Assembly (NCBI GenBank): GCA_964441775.1
Contig: CAYTVL010000016.1
Coordinates: 37,448 to 101,447 of the forward strand
DNA from: SYOC01 sp964441775
Lineage (GTDB): Bacteria > Desulfobacterota > Binatia > Bin18
Reading direction: 5' to 3'
Length of the DNA: 64,000 nt
Below the pieces are notes generated by a model. It did no database searches. It was not told where the DNA came from and was given only the letters and a program-made list of their open reading frames with translations. Numbering within the stretch: position 1 is the first letter of the stretch; the number at the start of each line of letters is the position of its first letter. Below, one piece after another: positions 1 through 9,097 of the stretch. The position numbers were made by a program, and so were the translations under genes.

Positions 1-1066
1 AGCACTGCCGCACGCGTGCTCGACCATTTTCACCCAACCTTCTTGATTGAAGATTGTCCTCCAAGAGCAAACAGATCTTCGCGGCTAAAGCATCAGCATC
101 CCGGGGAGGAACAAGAAAGCCTGTTTCACCATCCACAACTACTTCTGGATTTCCTCCCACATCGGTCGCCACCACTGCTTTGCCAGCCGCCATGGCTTCC
201 AAGAGGGCCATCGAAAGTCCCTCAGAAAGAGATGGAAGCACAAAAGCATCCAGCAACGAGAGAAGGGTGGAAACATCTTCTCGAAACCCCAGGAAGCATA
301 CCTGTTTCTCTAAACCACATCGCTTTACTTCTTCTTTTAAGGGCAACTCGAGCTCACCCCTGCCAGCGATTAAGAATGTGGTGTGTGGATGAATTTTAAG
401 AATCTGTGGGACCGCCGCCAAAAGATACTGGTGTCCCTTTACCGGGTACAAACTGCCGACCAAGCCAACCACTTGCTTATTTTCTTGCAAGTCAAGTTCA
501 GTTCTTAAGCGCTCCTTTTCTTCTGATCTAACTGGCTGGGACGTCTCTTGACCATTATAAATGACCTTGATTCTTTCGGCGGGCACTCCTACGTTTCTGG
601 TAATAAAGCGCTTCAAGTCCTCAGAGACAACTACCATTGTTACAAAATGGCTTACGACTTGGACTGCTAAGCGGCGTCTCCTTCGTTCCCAGTAATAATT
701 CTTGCCATGAATGGTCGCGACGCAAGGAACACGAACTAATTTCGCAACCAACGAACCAAGCGTGATCGCATCAAACTCATGAGCATGAATCAAAGAAACC
801 CCTTCCTGCCGAGCTAAACGACAGGCGTGCAAAATCCAGGTCAAATCAAAGATTCGACTCATTTTCAAGACATGGGTATCAATCCCTTGGAGATCAAATT
901 GATCCTTTAACCAGCCAGGCCTGGGAAGACATGCCACGGACCGAAACCGACTGCGGTCCAACCTCCCGGCCAGACGGCTAACTAACATCTCGGCCCCCCC
1001 AGGGCCACCGGTACTAGAGAGGTGCAAAATAGTCCGAACGGACACAGGATCTCTCTTATTGTTCAC
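1..1066 (-). CDS. Glycosyltransferase family 4, C-terminus cut by window edge
   Basis: The minus strand is open from a GTG at 1066 to position 1 with no stop, giving about 355 residues; the C-terminal end lies outside the window. The N-terminus reads TILHLSSTGGPGGAEML, the usual acceptor-binding start of GT-B glycosyltransferases. Further on come VVGLVGSLYPVKGHQYL, where the nucleotide-sugar-binding half begins, and EGLSMALLEAMAAGKAVVAT, the family-4 E-x7-E donor motif. It should transfer a sugar from a nucleotide donor to a lipid-linked glycan at the cytoplasmic face of the membrane. A second in-frame GTG at 1078 is an alternative start; neither has a clear Shine-Dalgarno. It follows the phosphatase gene across a terminator-like hairpin. 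Donor and acceptor cannot be told. Confidence 0.88.
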   Translation of the reverse strand, partial: MNNKRDPVSVRTILHLSSTGGPGGAEMLVSRLAGRLDRSRFRSVACLPRPGWLKDQFDLQGIDTHVLKMSRIFDLTWILHACRLARQEGVSLIHAHEFDAITLGSLVAKLVRVPCVATIHGKNYYWERRRRRLAVQVVSHFVTMVVVSEDLKRFITRNVGVPAERIKVIYNGQETSQPVRSEEKERLRTELDLQENKQVVGLVGSLYPVKGHQYLLAAVPQILKIHPHTTFLIAGRGELELPLKEEVKRCGLEKQVCFLGFREDVSTLLSLLDAFVLPSLSEGLSMALLEAMAAGKAVVATDVGGNPEVVVDGETGFLVPPRDADALAAKICLLLEDNLQSRRLGENGRARVRQC

Positions 1067-1102
1067 AATCTGCTGCACTTTTAAACTTGAGGTATATATT
1101 CT

Positions 1103-1139
1103 ACAAAATAAAATATAAAAAATGAGCTATTGACTCATT
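1103..1139 (-). terminator. Probable rho-independent terminator after the phosphatase gene
   Basis: On the minus strand AATGAG, a 7-nt loop and CTCATT form a 6-bp stem followed at once by TTTTATATTTTATTTT. The hairpin overlaps the stop codon of the tyrosine phosphatase and lies just before the leftmost glycosyltransferase. The stem is AT-rich and short, so termination may be partial. The same AT-rich stretch could hold the promoter of the next gene. Confidence 0.5.
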
Positions 1140-1714
1140 TCGCCGAGATATTTTAGTAAAAAATCGCAGGATTGACGTATCACTCGATAACAAGCCTCGA
1201 AATCCGCCAGCGTCCCATCATAGGGATCGCCAATATCGGTTGCTAATGTATTGTTAAAATGACCAAGTTGAAACACTTTCCCTTTAGCCTCTGGATACAA
1301 CTGGAGAAGTTGAGTGTAATGCCACTGCTCCATCACAAGTATGAGATTCGCCTGATTCACAAGCTCTTGAGTCAGTGGGATGGTCACGTGCGACTGTAGT
1401 GAAAGAGTGTATTGTTGGGCTGCAATCATCGCCAAAGGATGCGCCTCTTTGCCAGCCGTTGCCTCTAACCCCGCCGAGCACACCTTGATATGGCTTCCTC
1501 CTTCCCTGAGCTTTGCTTCACAATACACTGCAGCAAATGGACTACGACAGATGTTGCCCTTGCATACAAACAAAACAGAACAAATATCCCGAGGAAGGAT
1601 TTGGTAAATTTTTCGCTGTCGAAAATCAGTTATTAACCTAGGGTATTCAATTCCGGTTAACCGTTGATACGAGTTCCTTATGAACAGACGAAGAGCCTTG
1701 GATTCCCACGTCAT
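1127..1714 (-). CDS. Low-molecular-weight protein tyrosine phosphatase (Wzb-like)
   Basis: 195 residues. The catalytic P-loop C-x5-R-S is at residues 51-58 (CKGNICRS), and the general-acid aspartate is in DPYDG at 163-167. Together they define the low-molecular-weight tyrosine phosphatase fold. About 45 extra residues precede the usual start. Such enzymes dephosphorylate the tyrosine kinase that controls capsule or exopolysaccharide export, here presumably the BY-kinase at 42384-43292, although the genes are about 41 kb apart. The start overlaps the end of the ATP-grasp gene by 68 nt, so the two are probably coupled; a start nearer the P-loop cannot be excluded. A terminator-like hairpin follows. 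Confidence 0.9.
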   Translation of the reverse strand: MTWESKALRLFIRNSYQRLTGIEYPRLITDFRQRKIYQILPRDICSVLFVCKGNICRSPFAAVYCEAKLREGGSHIKVCSAGLEATAGKEAHPLAMIAAQQYTLSLQSHVTIPLTQELVNQANLILVMEQWHYTQLLQLYPEAKGKVFQLGHFNNTLATDIGDPYDGTLADFEACYRVIRQSCDFLLKYLGEMSQ

Positions 1715-2921
1715 GGTTACCTCTACCTTCAGACCTCAAGTTGCGCACATACTGTCGTAGTTCGTAAGCAAAAGGCTTAAGGTCATCGAAGCGTAGTATT
1801 TCGTAATACATATCTTTTTGATAAAAACGACAAAATTCTAGTAAAGTTGTTAATCTCGCTGGACTGTTTGGCGGGAGAGATAATTCGGCGTCCGATTTAA
1901 AGAGTCGGAGCAATAAATGATCAAGATCCCCCAAGAGCCAGCGGGATTTCACGCCGGTACGATACCCCTCAGCAGGCGGCCGTGGCTTCTCACCAATCGC
2001 CATCTGATACAACAGATAGGGAAAATTTAATCCCGCATCTACAGCTAATTGTAACGAACCCCAGAAGCGTCCATTCACCTCCATCAACAGAGGGACTCCG
2101 GTTTGTCGGTCAACCTTGAATTCCACCATTGCTACTCCGTGCCAATTAGCATGTTGCAAGAGGCGCAGTGCATAGTCAGTCATGGGTTGCGGTAAGGGAA
2201 TACTCTCTCGTAAGACGCTGACGCCGCCAGAGGGAGGTTTTTCACGCAAGCGTCGGTGCGCAAAGAGCGTCACCGGCTTTCCTTTGTTCATGATAGCAAA
2301 AATGCCTTGTCCTTCTCCTTCTACCCTCCGTTGAATCAGCGATGGTTGCTGCAAATAATCTACATCAGAATATAAACGACGAAGTTCTTCCGTATTGGTA
2401 GCATAATGGACTTTAGTCTTATGCAAATGATCATTGAGGTAGACGAGCGACCGTCCTGGCTTTACCACTACTGGGAAACGGCGAATGCTGCTTAATTCCG
2501 CTTCCCAATGACCATCAGGAATAAAAATGGTGTCAGGAATAGGAATCTCTAGCCCCGCAGCAGTCTGCATAAGATAGTACTTATTCGAGAAAGATTCGAA
2601 AACTTCTGCGGATGGAATCGGTAAAAGGCTGTAGGCTTCGAATTCTTGTTGGTGCTGCCCAATGAGCAACATAGTGGTGTCAGAGATAGGAAACACCATG
2701 TCGATCTGTAATTGTTTGATGGTGTCTAGAATTTTCCATAGAAACCCCTGCATATCAGTATAGGGTGAAGGATAAGAAAATGATCGCCAACAGTATTTAG
2801 AAGCAGAAGCTAAACTATGCTCGTGTTCAGCTCCTATAACGACTTGCAAGCCTTGCCTCCCCAGAGCACGAGTTACAGCTAATGCCGATCGCTCGTTCCC
2901 ATCAGTAACAAGAACATTCAT
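1647..2921 (-). CDS. ATP-grasp domain protein (carboxylate-amine ligase type)
   Basis: 424 residues from the ATG at 2921; a TTG 57 nt upstream extends the frame, but MNVLVTDGNERSALAVTRAL is the natural N-terminal Rossmann-like pre-ATP-grasp start. Typical ATP-grasp features follow: FPVVVKPGRS (nucleotide-binding lysine), a segment with QRRVEGEGQGIF, and MVEFKVDRQTG then LMEVNGRFWGSLQLA, the metal-binding E-x-N-x-R motif. Relatives join a carboxylate to an amine or thiol using ATP, and are common in polysaccharide loci where they may modify sugars with amino acids. The substrate is unknown. It lies between the GtrA-GT2 fusion and the phosphatase, with which it overlaps. Confidence 0.82.
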   Translation of the reverse strand: MNVLVTDGNERSALAVTRALGRQGLQVVIGAEHEHSLASASKYCWRSFSYPSPYTDMQGFLWKILDTIKQLQIDMVFPISDTTMLLIGQHQQEFEAYSLLPIPSAEVFESFSNKYYLMQTAAGLEIPIPDTIFIPDGHWEAELSSIRRFPVVVKPGRSLVYLNDHLHKTKVHYATNTEELRRLYSDVDYLQQPSLIQRRVEGEGQGIFAIMNKGKPVTLFAHRRLREKPPSGGVSVLRESIPLPQPMTDYALRLLQHANWHGVAMVEFKVDRQTGVPLLMEVNGRFWGSLQLAVDAGLNFPYLLYQMAIGEKPRPPAEGYRTGVKSRWLLGDLDHLLLRLFKSDAELSLPPNSPARLTTLLEFCRFYQKDMYYEILRFDDLKPFAYELRQYVRNLRSEGRGNHDVGIQGSSSVHKELVSTVNRN

Positions 2922-3056
2922 AAGTCTTTTATTAAAGTCACTGGTTTTGCAAATGAACAAGTCGGATTTATGGTCCAAAGCAATAACTTAGGGCGTGAGT
3001 CCGATTGTGACGAAGTCAACAATCTATGCCACTTTGGATCAAAATGAAACTATATA

Positions 3057-4241
3057 TCATTCATAAACTCCTGACCACAAATTGATCTTAATCATTGCAA
3101 GCTCCCATAAAGTATTAATGGCGTCGCGAAAAGGTCTCAGCCGTGAGCCCGGCACATCTTGCCAAGTGACCCCTTTTTCCCGAATAGTGATACCCATTCC
3201 TTGAGCAATACTCAGGATTTCCATGTCAAATCCCCAACGGTCTATGCGCTGTCTTGAAAAGAGATCTTTAGCGATGGCTGCAGGAAACAATTTAAAGCCG
3301 CATTGGGTATCGGCGATGCCGTCGATCAAAAAAAGACGAATCAATCCATTGCCCATACGTCCGATGCGGACTCGCCATTTCGATTGCTTCTTTTCAATGT
3401 GTGCTGATTCGACGTATCGTGACCCAATGAGAATTTCATCCTCTCTCGCCTCAGCTAGGAATCGCCCAACTTCTCCGACAGGTGTGGCATTATCCGCATC
3501 GGCAATAATGATGTAATACCCTGCAGCATTCATCACTCCAAGTTGCACGGCTGCCCCCTTGCCCCGATTCCGAGGCATACGAAGCAAACGAACACACCGC
3601 TCGTGTTGATTGATCCATGTTTGCGCAATCATAGCCGTCTGGTCGTATGAACCGTCATCCACAACGACGATTTCCCAAGACACATCCAATTGCGATAAGT
3701 AACTAATATCTTGTCTCAGCGTTTCTCCCAGGCGATGGGCCTCATTGTAGGCAGGAATGACGATAGAGAGATATTTCAAGGGGACCTCGTTCTGAAAGCT
3801 GGCGCGTCGCTTGCCGCCGACTCGGAAAGTCCAATGTTTATTCACCAGGAAATTCCATACAAGCACTAAAACTGATGTGACGCCATTCGAAAGGAGCGGA
3901 TGGATTGCTAACGTGTCAACTTGGACATAAATGCCAAGACTACTTAATCCTGCTCCTACGAGCGATACGGTGAGGAATTTTGAGAATTGTTGTCGGACTT
4001 TTTTGTCGCGATCACGGAAGGTCCAAGTACGGTTGAGAGCATAACCCACTAATACCGCACCGGTGAAAGCAACCAGCTTTGCTCCAATGGATCTAAAGCG
4101 GAACTCATAAAAGCACATGGCAAATATGACAAAATCGACGCTGGTCACTATCACGCCAACAAGGCAATACTTGATGAAGGTACGATATCGCCAAATCAGC
4201 AAGGACAGCCAATTATCCCCTGTGTGTAATTCGTTCAACAT
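3057..4241 (-). CDS. GtrA-like membrane domain fused to family-2 glycosyltransferase
   Basis: 394 residues from the ATG at 4241 (a TTG extends the frame to 4319; AAGAGA lies upstream of the ATG). The N-terminal part (about 10-145) has four hydrophobic helices and the GtrA hallmarks ALNRTWTFR and FLVNKHWTF. The rest is a GT-A enzyme of the dolichol-phosphate glucosyl/mannosyltransferase type: LSIVIPAYNEAHRLG, VVDDGSYDQT, ADADNATP (metal-binding acidic motif), IGSRY and DTQCGFKLF. In known systems GtrA flips the polyprenyl-phosphate sugar that such a GT2 makes. The fusion would couple synthesis and flipping of an undecaprenyl-phosphate sugar for side-chain addition. The sugar is not determined. 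Confidence 0.9.
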   Translation of the reverse strand: MLNELHTGDNWLSLLIWRYRTFIKYCLVGVIVTSVDFVIFAMCFYEFRFRSIGAKLVAFTGAVLVGYALNRTWTFRDRDKKVRQQFSKFLTVSLVGAGLSSLGIYVQVDTLAIHPLLSNGVTSVLVLVWNFLVNKHWTFRVGGKRRASFQNEVPLKYLSIVIPAYNEAHRLGETLRQDISYLSQLDVSWEIVVVDDGSYDQTAMIAQTWINQHERCVRLLRMPRNRGKGAAVQLGVMNAAGYYIIIADADNATPVGEVGRFLAEAREDEILIGSRYVESAHIEKKQSKWRVRIGRMGNGLIRLFLIDGIADTQCGFKLFPAAIAKDLFSRQRIDRWGFDMEILSIAQGMGITIREKGVTWQDVPGSRLRPFRDAINTLWELAMIKINLWSGVYE

Positions 4242-4394
4242 TGTTATTCTCTTGCTGAAAAAAGAAGGAAGGAAAGAGAAGCTTGGACTCTTATGTGTAG
4301 AGCTACTTACACTTGACAAATCAGCGGGTCTAAGAGATTTGTAACCGCTAGATGAGATTCTTGAAAATGTAACTCTGGAGAGGAGATCGAGTAA

Positions 4395-5447
4395 TCATAA
4401 TAGATTGGCGAGGAACTGGTTCCCCCCAGCAATATGGAAGGAGAACAAGGGAAACGTGGCGCTAATATCAGAATGAATCCCAATGCGCTTTAATGAATAC
4501 AAATCAGTCGGCGCACGCTCTTCAGATCCGAATTGAGTACTCACTGAGGCCTGATAGCTCGCGGCTTTTACTTGTTCAACAATCTCTCGGCTATAGTTGC
4601 CGTTCGGATAGGCCAGCACTGGGATGAAGTTAATAGGTTTGTTCTGCAATGTATGAAACGAGTCAGTTACTTCTTTTCGAACTTCTGGGAGAGTGCACGC
4701 TGTAAGAATTTTGTGCGTACACGAATGAGAGCCAAACGAGATGTGATGCTTCGACATCTCCTCTACTTCTCCCCAATCGACAAGAATCCTTTCCGTAGGC
4801 AACTCGACGCCAAATATTTGACTCATCTCCTCCAGCAAGCTGTCGATCACCTCTTGAGTCTGACTCTTCCATGCCTCGATCATTGTATCGATACTAGTCT
4901 TGTTGTCTCTTTTCCACAGCAGATGTAGCGAAAGATCCTGATTTCTCACAAAGCGAAGCCATTTTTCTCTCTCTCTAATGGGGCTGTTCGTAAGGTAGCG
5001 CTTCAGTAGGTAGGCAAGTTTATCGGGCCAAAACCACTGATTCGTGCCGATCAAGGCGGTCGGGAGGAAAATGGTTGCGGGAATTTCGTATTGTCGAAGG
5101 ATCGGAAAGGCATAAAGATAGTTATCAAGCCAGCCATCGTCGAACGTGACAACACAATAGCGTTTGTCTGGGTCCCAGTTTTTTTCCTTCCACAAAGCAA
5201 GAAGCTCAGCAAACGAGAGCAGGTGAAAGTATTTTTTAAGAAAGCACATTTGCATAGCAAAGGTATCGCTACAAACATACATCCCAGGTTGAATCAGTTG
5301 CTCCTGAGAAAGTACCACCCGCGGCAATACCCGATGGTACATAAGGATGATGACTTTGCCTTTTAACAAATTCAAATAATGCCCACTCCCATGGTATGCC
5401 CAAGCTATCATCCGACGGGCAGCTGATTTGAGCGTGTCTTTGACCAT
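4395..5447 (-). CDS. Polysaccharide deacetylase (NodB homology)
   Basis: 350 residues. The ATG at 5447 shares one base with the stop of the upstream glycosyltransferase (TGATG), which decides the start over a GTG 66 nt upstream. The protein has MYHRV near residue 36, TFDDGW with the catalytic and metal-binding aspartates at 103-104, and the metal-binding pair SHSCTH at 240-245 (H241, H245). The gap between these motifs is larger than usual because of an inserted helical segment. The family removes N- or O-acetyl groups from polysaccharides. No signal peptide is evident, so it may act on a lipid-linked precursor at the inner membrane. It is co-translated with the GT2. Confidence 0.87.
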   Translation of the reverse strand: MVKDTLKSAARRMIAWAYHGSGHYLNLLKGKVIILMYHRVLPRVVLSQEQLIQPGMYVCSDTFAMQMCFLKKYFHLLSFAELLALWKEKNWDPDKRYCVVTFDDGWLDNYLYAFPILRQYEIPATIFLPTALIGTNQWFWPDKLAYLLKRYLTNSPIREREKWLRFVRNQDLSLHLLWKRDNKTSIDTMIEAWKSQTQEVIDSLLEEMSQIFGVELPTERILVDWGEVEEMSKHHISFGSHSCTHKILTACTLPEVRKEVTDSFHTLQNKPINFIPVLAYPNGNYSREIVEQVKAASYQASVSTQFGSEERAPTDLYSLKRIGIHSDISATFPLFSFHIAGGNQFLANLL

Positions 5448-6583
5448 CAGGTGATTTCCCGCTGGGAGGGGTTCCAGCGTACAATCCGCTCTCCTTTTAT
5501 ATAGCGACACCAAGCGTTAAGAATGGAGAGGTTGACGAGGACAAAAAAAGCAGGAAGTTTGAGAAAGGATTTTTCTGGAAAACGTTTTGTCAATATTGTC
5601 TGTAACGCAATGCCGTAACCAATACATTGCAGTATGAAAAGGCACTGATAAAAAGGTGCACGAATCAACGCGGCATTACTGAGCAAGAGAACAATCATAG
5701 CAAAAGGCACGAGCCAACGGCACAGTTTATGGCTTACCAATTGCCAGGAAAACAGCCCATAGCGAAAGGGATTGAGCATGGGCAAACTCTGCATAAAGAC
5801 CGCTATCCCTCGTAAAACGGTTCTCACTTTCCGTTCGTATTCTTTAGCTTCATCGTCGATCATCTTGTAATAGCCCACGCTCTCCGGATCAGAGACGCCC
5901 CTGAGGCCTAAGCGGATGGCGTTGAGCAGTGTATTGAAATCGCTCTGCAGTTCAGGCTGCCAATTTTTACAGACCTCTCTCCGCGCGGCAAAAAAAGAGC
6001 CGCTCAGACCAACTAATGTGTTAACTCTAGTTTCCAGTTGTCGGAGGAGCATTTCGTATTTGACGTAAGCGCTCTCGCCTCCAGCCTTCCCCTCGCTCGT
6101 GATAATTTTGTCAACACTACTGACACACCCGACGGTCGGATCACAGAAACTTTTCACCATATTCACCACCCCGGAGGATGGAAGAATTGTTGCAACATCG
6201 GAAAAAATCAGAATGTCTCCCGTCGCTCCCTCGAGCGCCAGTTTTTGAGCGGCCTCTTTTCCCTTCCGCTCTGGGGCTCGAACCAATTGAACTCCTTTGT
6301 CTGCAAAAGAGATAACAATTTCATCCGTTCGGTCACTGGAACAATCAGAAGCAACGATAATTTGCAGCTTGTCTTTCGGATAATCCTGTAGCAAGGTATT
6401 TTCGATTTTCTCCTGAATACGTTTCTCCTCATTATGCGCCGTAATAATGAATGAGACCTGTAGAATAATCTTTCCTTTTAGCACTGGTCTGGATCTCCAC
6501 TGAGCCAGGATCCACAAGATCAGTGCATAGCCAAAGTAGGCGTAGAAGATAAAAAAGAGAGCAGACCAGAAAAGCGTCTCCAT
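5447..6583 (-). CDS. Membrane glycosyltransferase family 2
   Basis: 378 residues. An N-terminal membrane helix (5-27) is followed by a GT-A domain: VSFIITAHNEEKRI, IIVASDCSSDRTDEI, LIFSDVATILP in place of the DxD motif, and SGSFFAARREV. Three or four C-terminal helices (about 285-360) complete a topology like processive or membrane-anchored GT2 enzymes. It should extend an exopolysaccharide or lipid-linked oligosaccharide at the inner membrane. Its stop overlaps the deacetylase start by one base, so make-then-deacetylate coupling is plausible. There is no clear Q/RxxRW motif of cellulose-type synthases, so processivity is doubtful. Confidence 0.83.
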   Translation of the reverse strand: METLFWSALFFIFYAYFGYALILWILAQWRSRPVLKGKIILQVSFIITAHNEEKRIQEKIENTLLQDYPKDKLQIIVASDCSSDRTDEIVISFADKGVQLVRAPERKGKEAAQKLALEGATGDILIFSDVATILPSSGVVNMVKSFCDPTVGCVSSVDKIITSEGKAGGESAYVKYEMLLRQLETRVNTLVGLSGSFFAARREVCKNWQPELQSDFNTLLNAIRLGLRGVSDPESVGYYKMIDDEAKEYERKVRTVLRGIAVFMQSLPMLNPFRYGLFSWQLVSHKLCRWLVPFAMIVLLLSNAALIRAPFYQCLFILQCIGYGIALQTILTKRFPEKSFLKLPAFFVLVNLSILNAWCRYIKGERIVRWNPSQREIT

Positions 6584-6616
6584 GTCCGGATCTGGGTAGT
6601 GAAAGAAAAAAGAGGG

Positions 6617-7840
6617 TTAGACTACTTCAGGGGCTGAGTGCGCGATCATCTGATTCTTTAAAGGTGATGCGCTCGCGATCAGGTCACGGATAGCTTTCTT
6701 ATCCGTCTCTGAGAGCCAGCCGTGTGTCGGCAGAGTCACCAATGTTTCCGCAACCTTCTTCGCTGCCGGAAAAATCTGGCCAGAGAAAGCCGCCCGCAGC
6801 TCCTCAATTTCGTTCACCGGAGTTGGGTACATCAAGCTCAATCCTAGGCCTTTCTGCTGGGAGCTAGCATAGATAGTATCTCTCATCTGGCGATCGCTCA
6901 CAAGCAAGGGAAATCGGAGATAGGGAAGACAGGTTGGCTGAAATCTCTTCAACAATGTCTCTTTCCGAAAGTATATAGCGGTCTCGGTCCGTATCCCATT
7001 GCCATCTCTGAGGCGCGCTCTCCAACGCCGGAGGAGTGCAGCTTTTCCTCCCGATAATTTCTTGATCGGAAAATCTTTATAAAAGAACGTTTGTCCTAGT
7101 TTTAACGATGGCATCCCGGCCGGAAGCCAATAGCAATATGGCTGGATAAAAAAACTCAGCAAGACGTTTTGCAGCCAATTTTTCATATCTTCTTTAAAAC
7201 GCGGCTCCTCAAGCGCAACATAATACTTCGTAAGTGCTGCGGCTATCGTATTGTCATTGGTGACAACAATCCCGCCCGATCCACAAGTAATATTTTTCCC
7301 GCGGCCAAGACTGTAGAATCCCACGTCACCAATTGTGCCAAGCAGTCTCTCTTTATATTGCCCGCCCATAGCTTGGGCGGTGTCTTCCACAACGAAGACT
7401 TCTCTTTCTCGGCAGAGCCTCGTTACGCTCTCAAGGTCGGCGGGAATCCCAAAGAGATGAGTGGCGATGACACAGAGAGTCTCCTTCGTAACCGTGCGCT
7501 CTAAGTCAATATAGTTGAAATCAAAGGTTTCAGCGTCGATGTCGCACAAGACGATCTCTAGCCCAGCTTTGACGATAGCTGAGGGAACTGAAAAACACGT
7601 GTAAGCAGGGATCACTACCCGTCTCTTTCCAGAAATGTATCTCAAGGCTGAAAGTATCAGCGTCAGCGCCGCTTTTCCGGAAGACACACAAAACACGTGT
7701 CGTATCCCGAAATATTCTTTTATCTCCGCTTCCAGCTTTTTGATAAATTTGCTTCCATAAAAGAGCCCGGCGAACCCATATATTAAGTCTTCTAGTTTAA
7801 CCGGCGCGGCAGATGGAGGAATGGTACGGTGAATTCTCAT
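6617..7840 (-). CDS. DegT/DnrJ/EryC1/StrS family PLP aminotransferase
   Basis: 407 residues. Family landmarks are CVSSGKAALTLIL (51-63, PLP phosphate pocket), VIPAYTCFSVPSA (77-89), VVEDTAQAMGG with the PLP-pyridine aspartate D153, and SLGRGKNITCGSGG with the Schiff-base lysine K182. Such enzymes transaminate keto-sugar nucleotides in polysaccharide pathways, typically at C3 or C4. The last 60 residues are less typical. The partner that would supply a 4-keto sugar could be one of the epimerase or dehydratase proteins upstream. It sits between the FemAB-like gene and the GT2-deacetylase pair with short gaps. Confidence 0.88.
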   Translation of the reverse strand: MRIHRTIPPSAAPVKLEDLIYGFAGLFYGSKFIKKLEAEIKEYFGIRHVFCVSSGKAALTLILSALRYISGKRRVVIPAYTCFSVPSAIVKAGLEIVLCDIDAETFDFNYIDLERTVTKETLCVIATHLFGIPADLESVTRLCREREVFVVEDTAQAMGGQYKERLLGTIGDVGFYSLGRGKNITCGSGGIVVTNDNTIAAALTKYYVALEEPRFKEDMKNWLQNVLLSFFIQPYCYWLPAGMPSLKLGQTFFYKDFPIKKLSGGKAALLRRWRARLRDGNGIRTETAIYFRKETLLKRFQPTCLPYLRFPLLVSDRQMRDTIYASSQQKGLGLSLMYPTPVNEIEELRAAFSGQIFPAAKKVAETLVTLPTHGWLSETDKKAIRDLIASASPLKNQMIAHSAPEVV

Positions 7841-7888
7841 CTCCGCGGGTTCTTATAGGAAGATGACCGGTTTCCTGTCAAGGAGAAT

Positions 7889-9007
7889 CTACAGGGTGAG
7901 ATATTTACGAACACGTGGGCCCAGCCACCGAGTCACGCCCAATGGGAGACGTTGCCACATGTGGACGAAGAGCGCTTTTTGCCGATCGTTACCAACTGGG
8001 TTTTTACTCCGTCGAGCGTTTACCGATATAGTGTACCAATATAACTGCTCTTCAACGGCACCCCACTGGCGCTTAAAGCGGTACGTATTCGAATCGCGGC
8101 TCGACCGGCCAAAATCGAATTTCCTGAAGCCTTCCAAGCACCCAGTGCGAAGAGTTTCCCAGTACAGCAACATATTGGGGCACAGAGAGAAATACTGCCT
8201 CAGCGAAGAGGCCCACGGGACAACCAGAGTGTCCTTAAAAGCGAGAGCAACGAGTCCGCCAATAGGCGTCGTACCTTTACGAATTACAGCAATTCGGGCC
8301 TCGTTGTTAAAAGCATCCAGAATGGATGTGAAAAAGCGTCGCGCGTGCACGGGGGACCCGAGGTCGCGCATGTTGACAGTGAAAACTTCGTAAAACTCCT
8401 TGAGTTTGTCTTCGCCGCCAAATTCGACCGAGAGGCCAGAACGTTCAGCTTTGCGGATTTGATTACGGACTTTGGCGTCGAACTGCTTCCACAAGGAATC
8501 GGGATTCTGAGGAAGCGGCAACACCAGATTCATTTTTTCCAAATTTCCGGGAACTGCGAGGTCCATAGGCTGAGTGCAACGCAGCTCTACGCGCGAGGCT
8601 CCGAGCCGAGCCGCCTCGCCTATGAGCAAATCAACGAGGATGTGCGCGAGAGTTGGCGAAGAGCTACATGGCCCCCCGGTGTCCAGAAATGGCATAGAAG
8701 TCACCACTGAACCAAAGAGGCGACTGCGGATGAGAAACGCTGGCAATATAGCGGTCTGACCTCGATCATCTTCAGCTTGTAGATAAAGAGGAGTATGGCC
8801 GTAGGCCGATTGAATCGCCCTAAACCATTGCGGCGCATGCGCAATATTAGATTGAGCTGCTTGTTGAATCGTAGTGGTCCACTCCACTACCTTCGCGGGC
8901 TGCCAGCAAGAAATTCTGCAAAAGGACTGCAGTTGATCGATCCGCTCAGAATGGAGGGTTATTCCTTCAGCAGGGCCGGGGCTGCATGGGGATTCTCTTG
9001 TCTTCAT
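7889..9007 (-). CDS. FemAB-like acyl/aminoacyltransferase, XrtA/PEP-CTERM associated
   Basis: 372 residues with two GNAT-like halves. Recognisable parts are HAPQWFRAIQSAYGH near residue 60, FLIRSRLFGSVVTSMPFLDTG, VRNQIRKAERSGLSVEFGG in the middle, and DFGRSSRDSNTYRFKRQWGA near the end. This matches the FemAB-type proteins found in exosortase A exopolysaccharide loci. FemAB folds transfer an amino acid from aminoacyl-tRNA or an acyl group to an amine. In this setting the target is probably an amino sugar of the exopolysaccharide, but that is inference. It is one of the markers that classify the locus as XrtA type. Confidence 0.83.
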   Translation of the reverse strand: MKTRESPCSPGPAEGITLHSERIDQLQSFCRISCWQPAKVVEWTTTIQQAAQSNIAHAPQWFRAIQSAYGHTPLYLQAEDDRGQTAILPAFLIRSRLFGSVVTSMPFLDTGGPCSSSPTLAHILVDLLIGEAARLGASRVELRCTQPMDLAVPGNLEKMNLVLPLPQNPDSLWKQFDAKVRNQIRKAERSGLSVEFGGEDKLKEFYEVFTVNMRDLGSPVHARRFFTSILDAFNNEARIAVIRKGTTPIGGLVALAFKDTLVVPWASSLRQYFSLCPNMLLYWETLRTGCLEGFRKFDFGRSSRDSNTYRFKRQWGAVEEQLYWYTISVNARRSKNPVGNDRQKALFVHMWQRLPLGVTRWLGPRVRKYLTL

Positions 9008-9097
9008 TAGTGACTATTCTCGGACCTCACTACGCCGAGCACGAAAGCAAAGTCTTTCGCAAGTAGGCAATCGGCATGGTGTGGACAGCGTGTCTCA

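Noticed and set aside
7863..8393. 176-codon plus-strand frame opposite the FemAB gene
   Set aside because: The minus-strand FemAB protein has clear family motifs across the same bases. The plus frame has no recognisable domain and an unusual composition.
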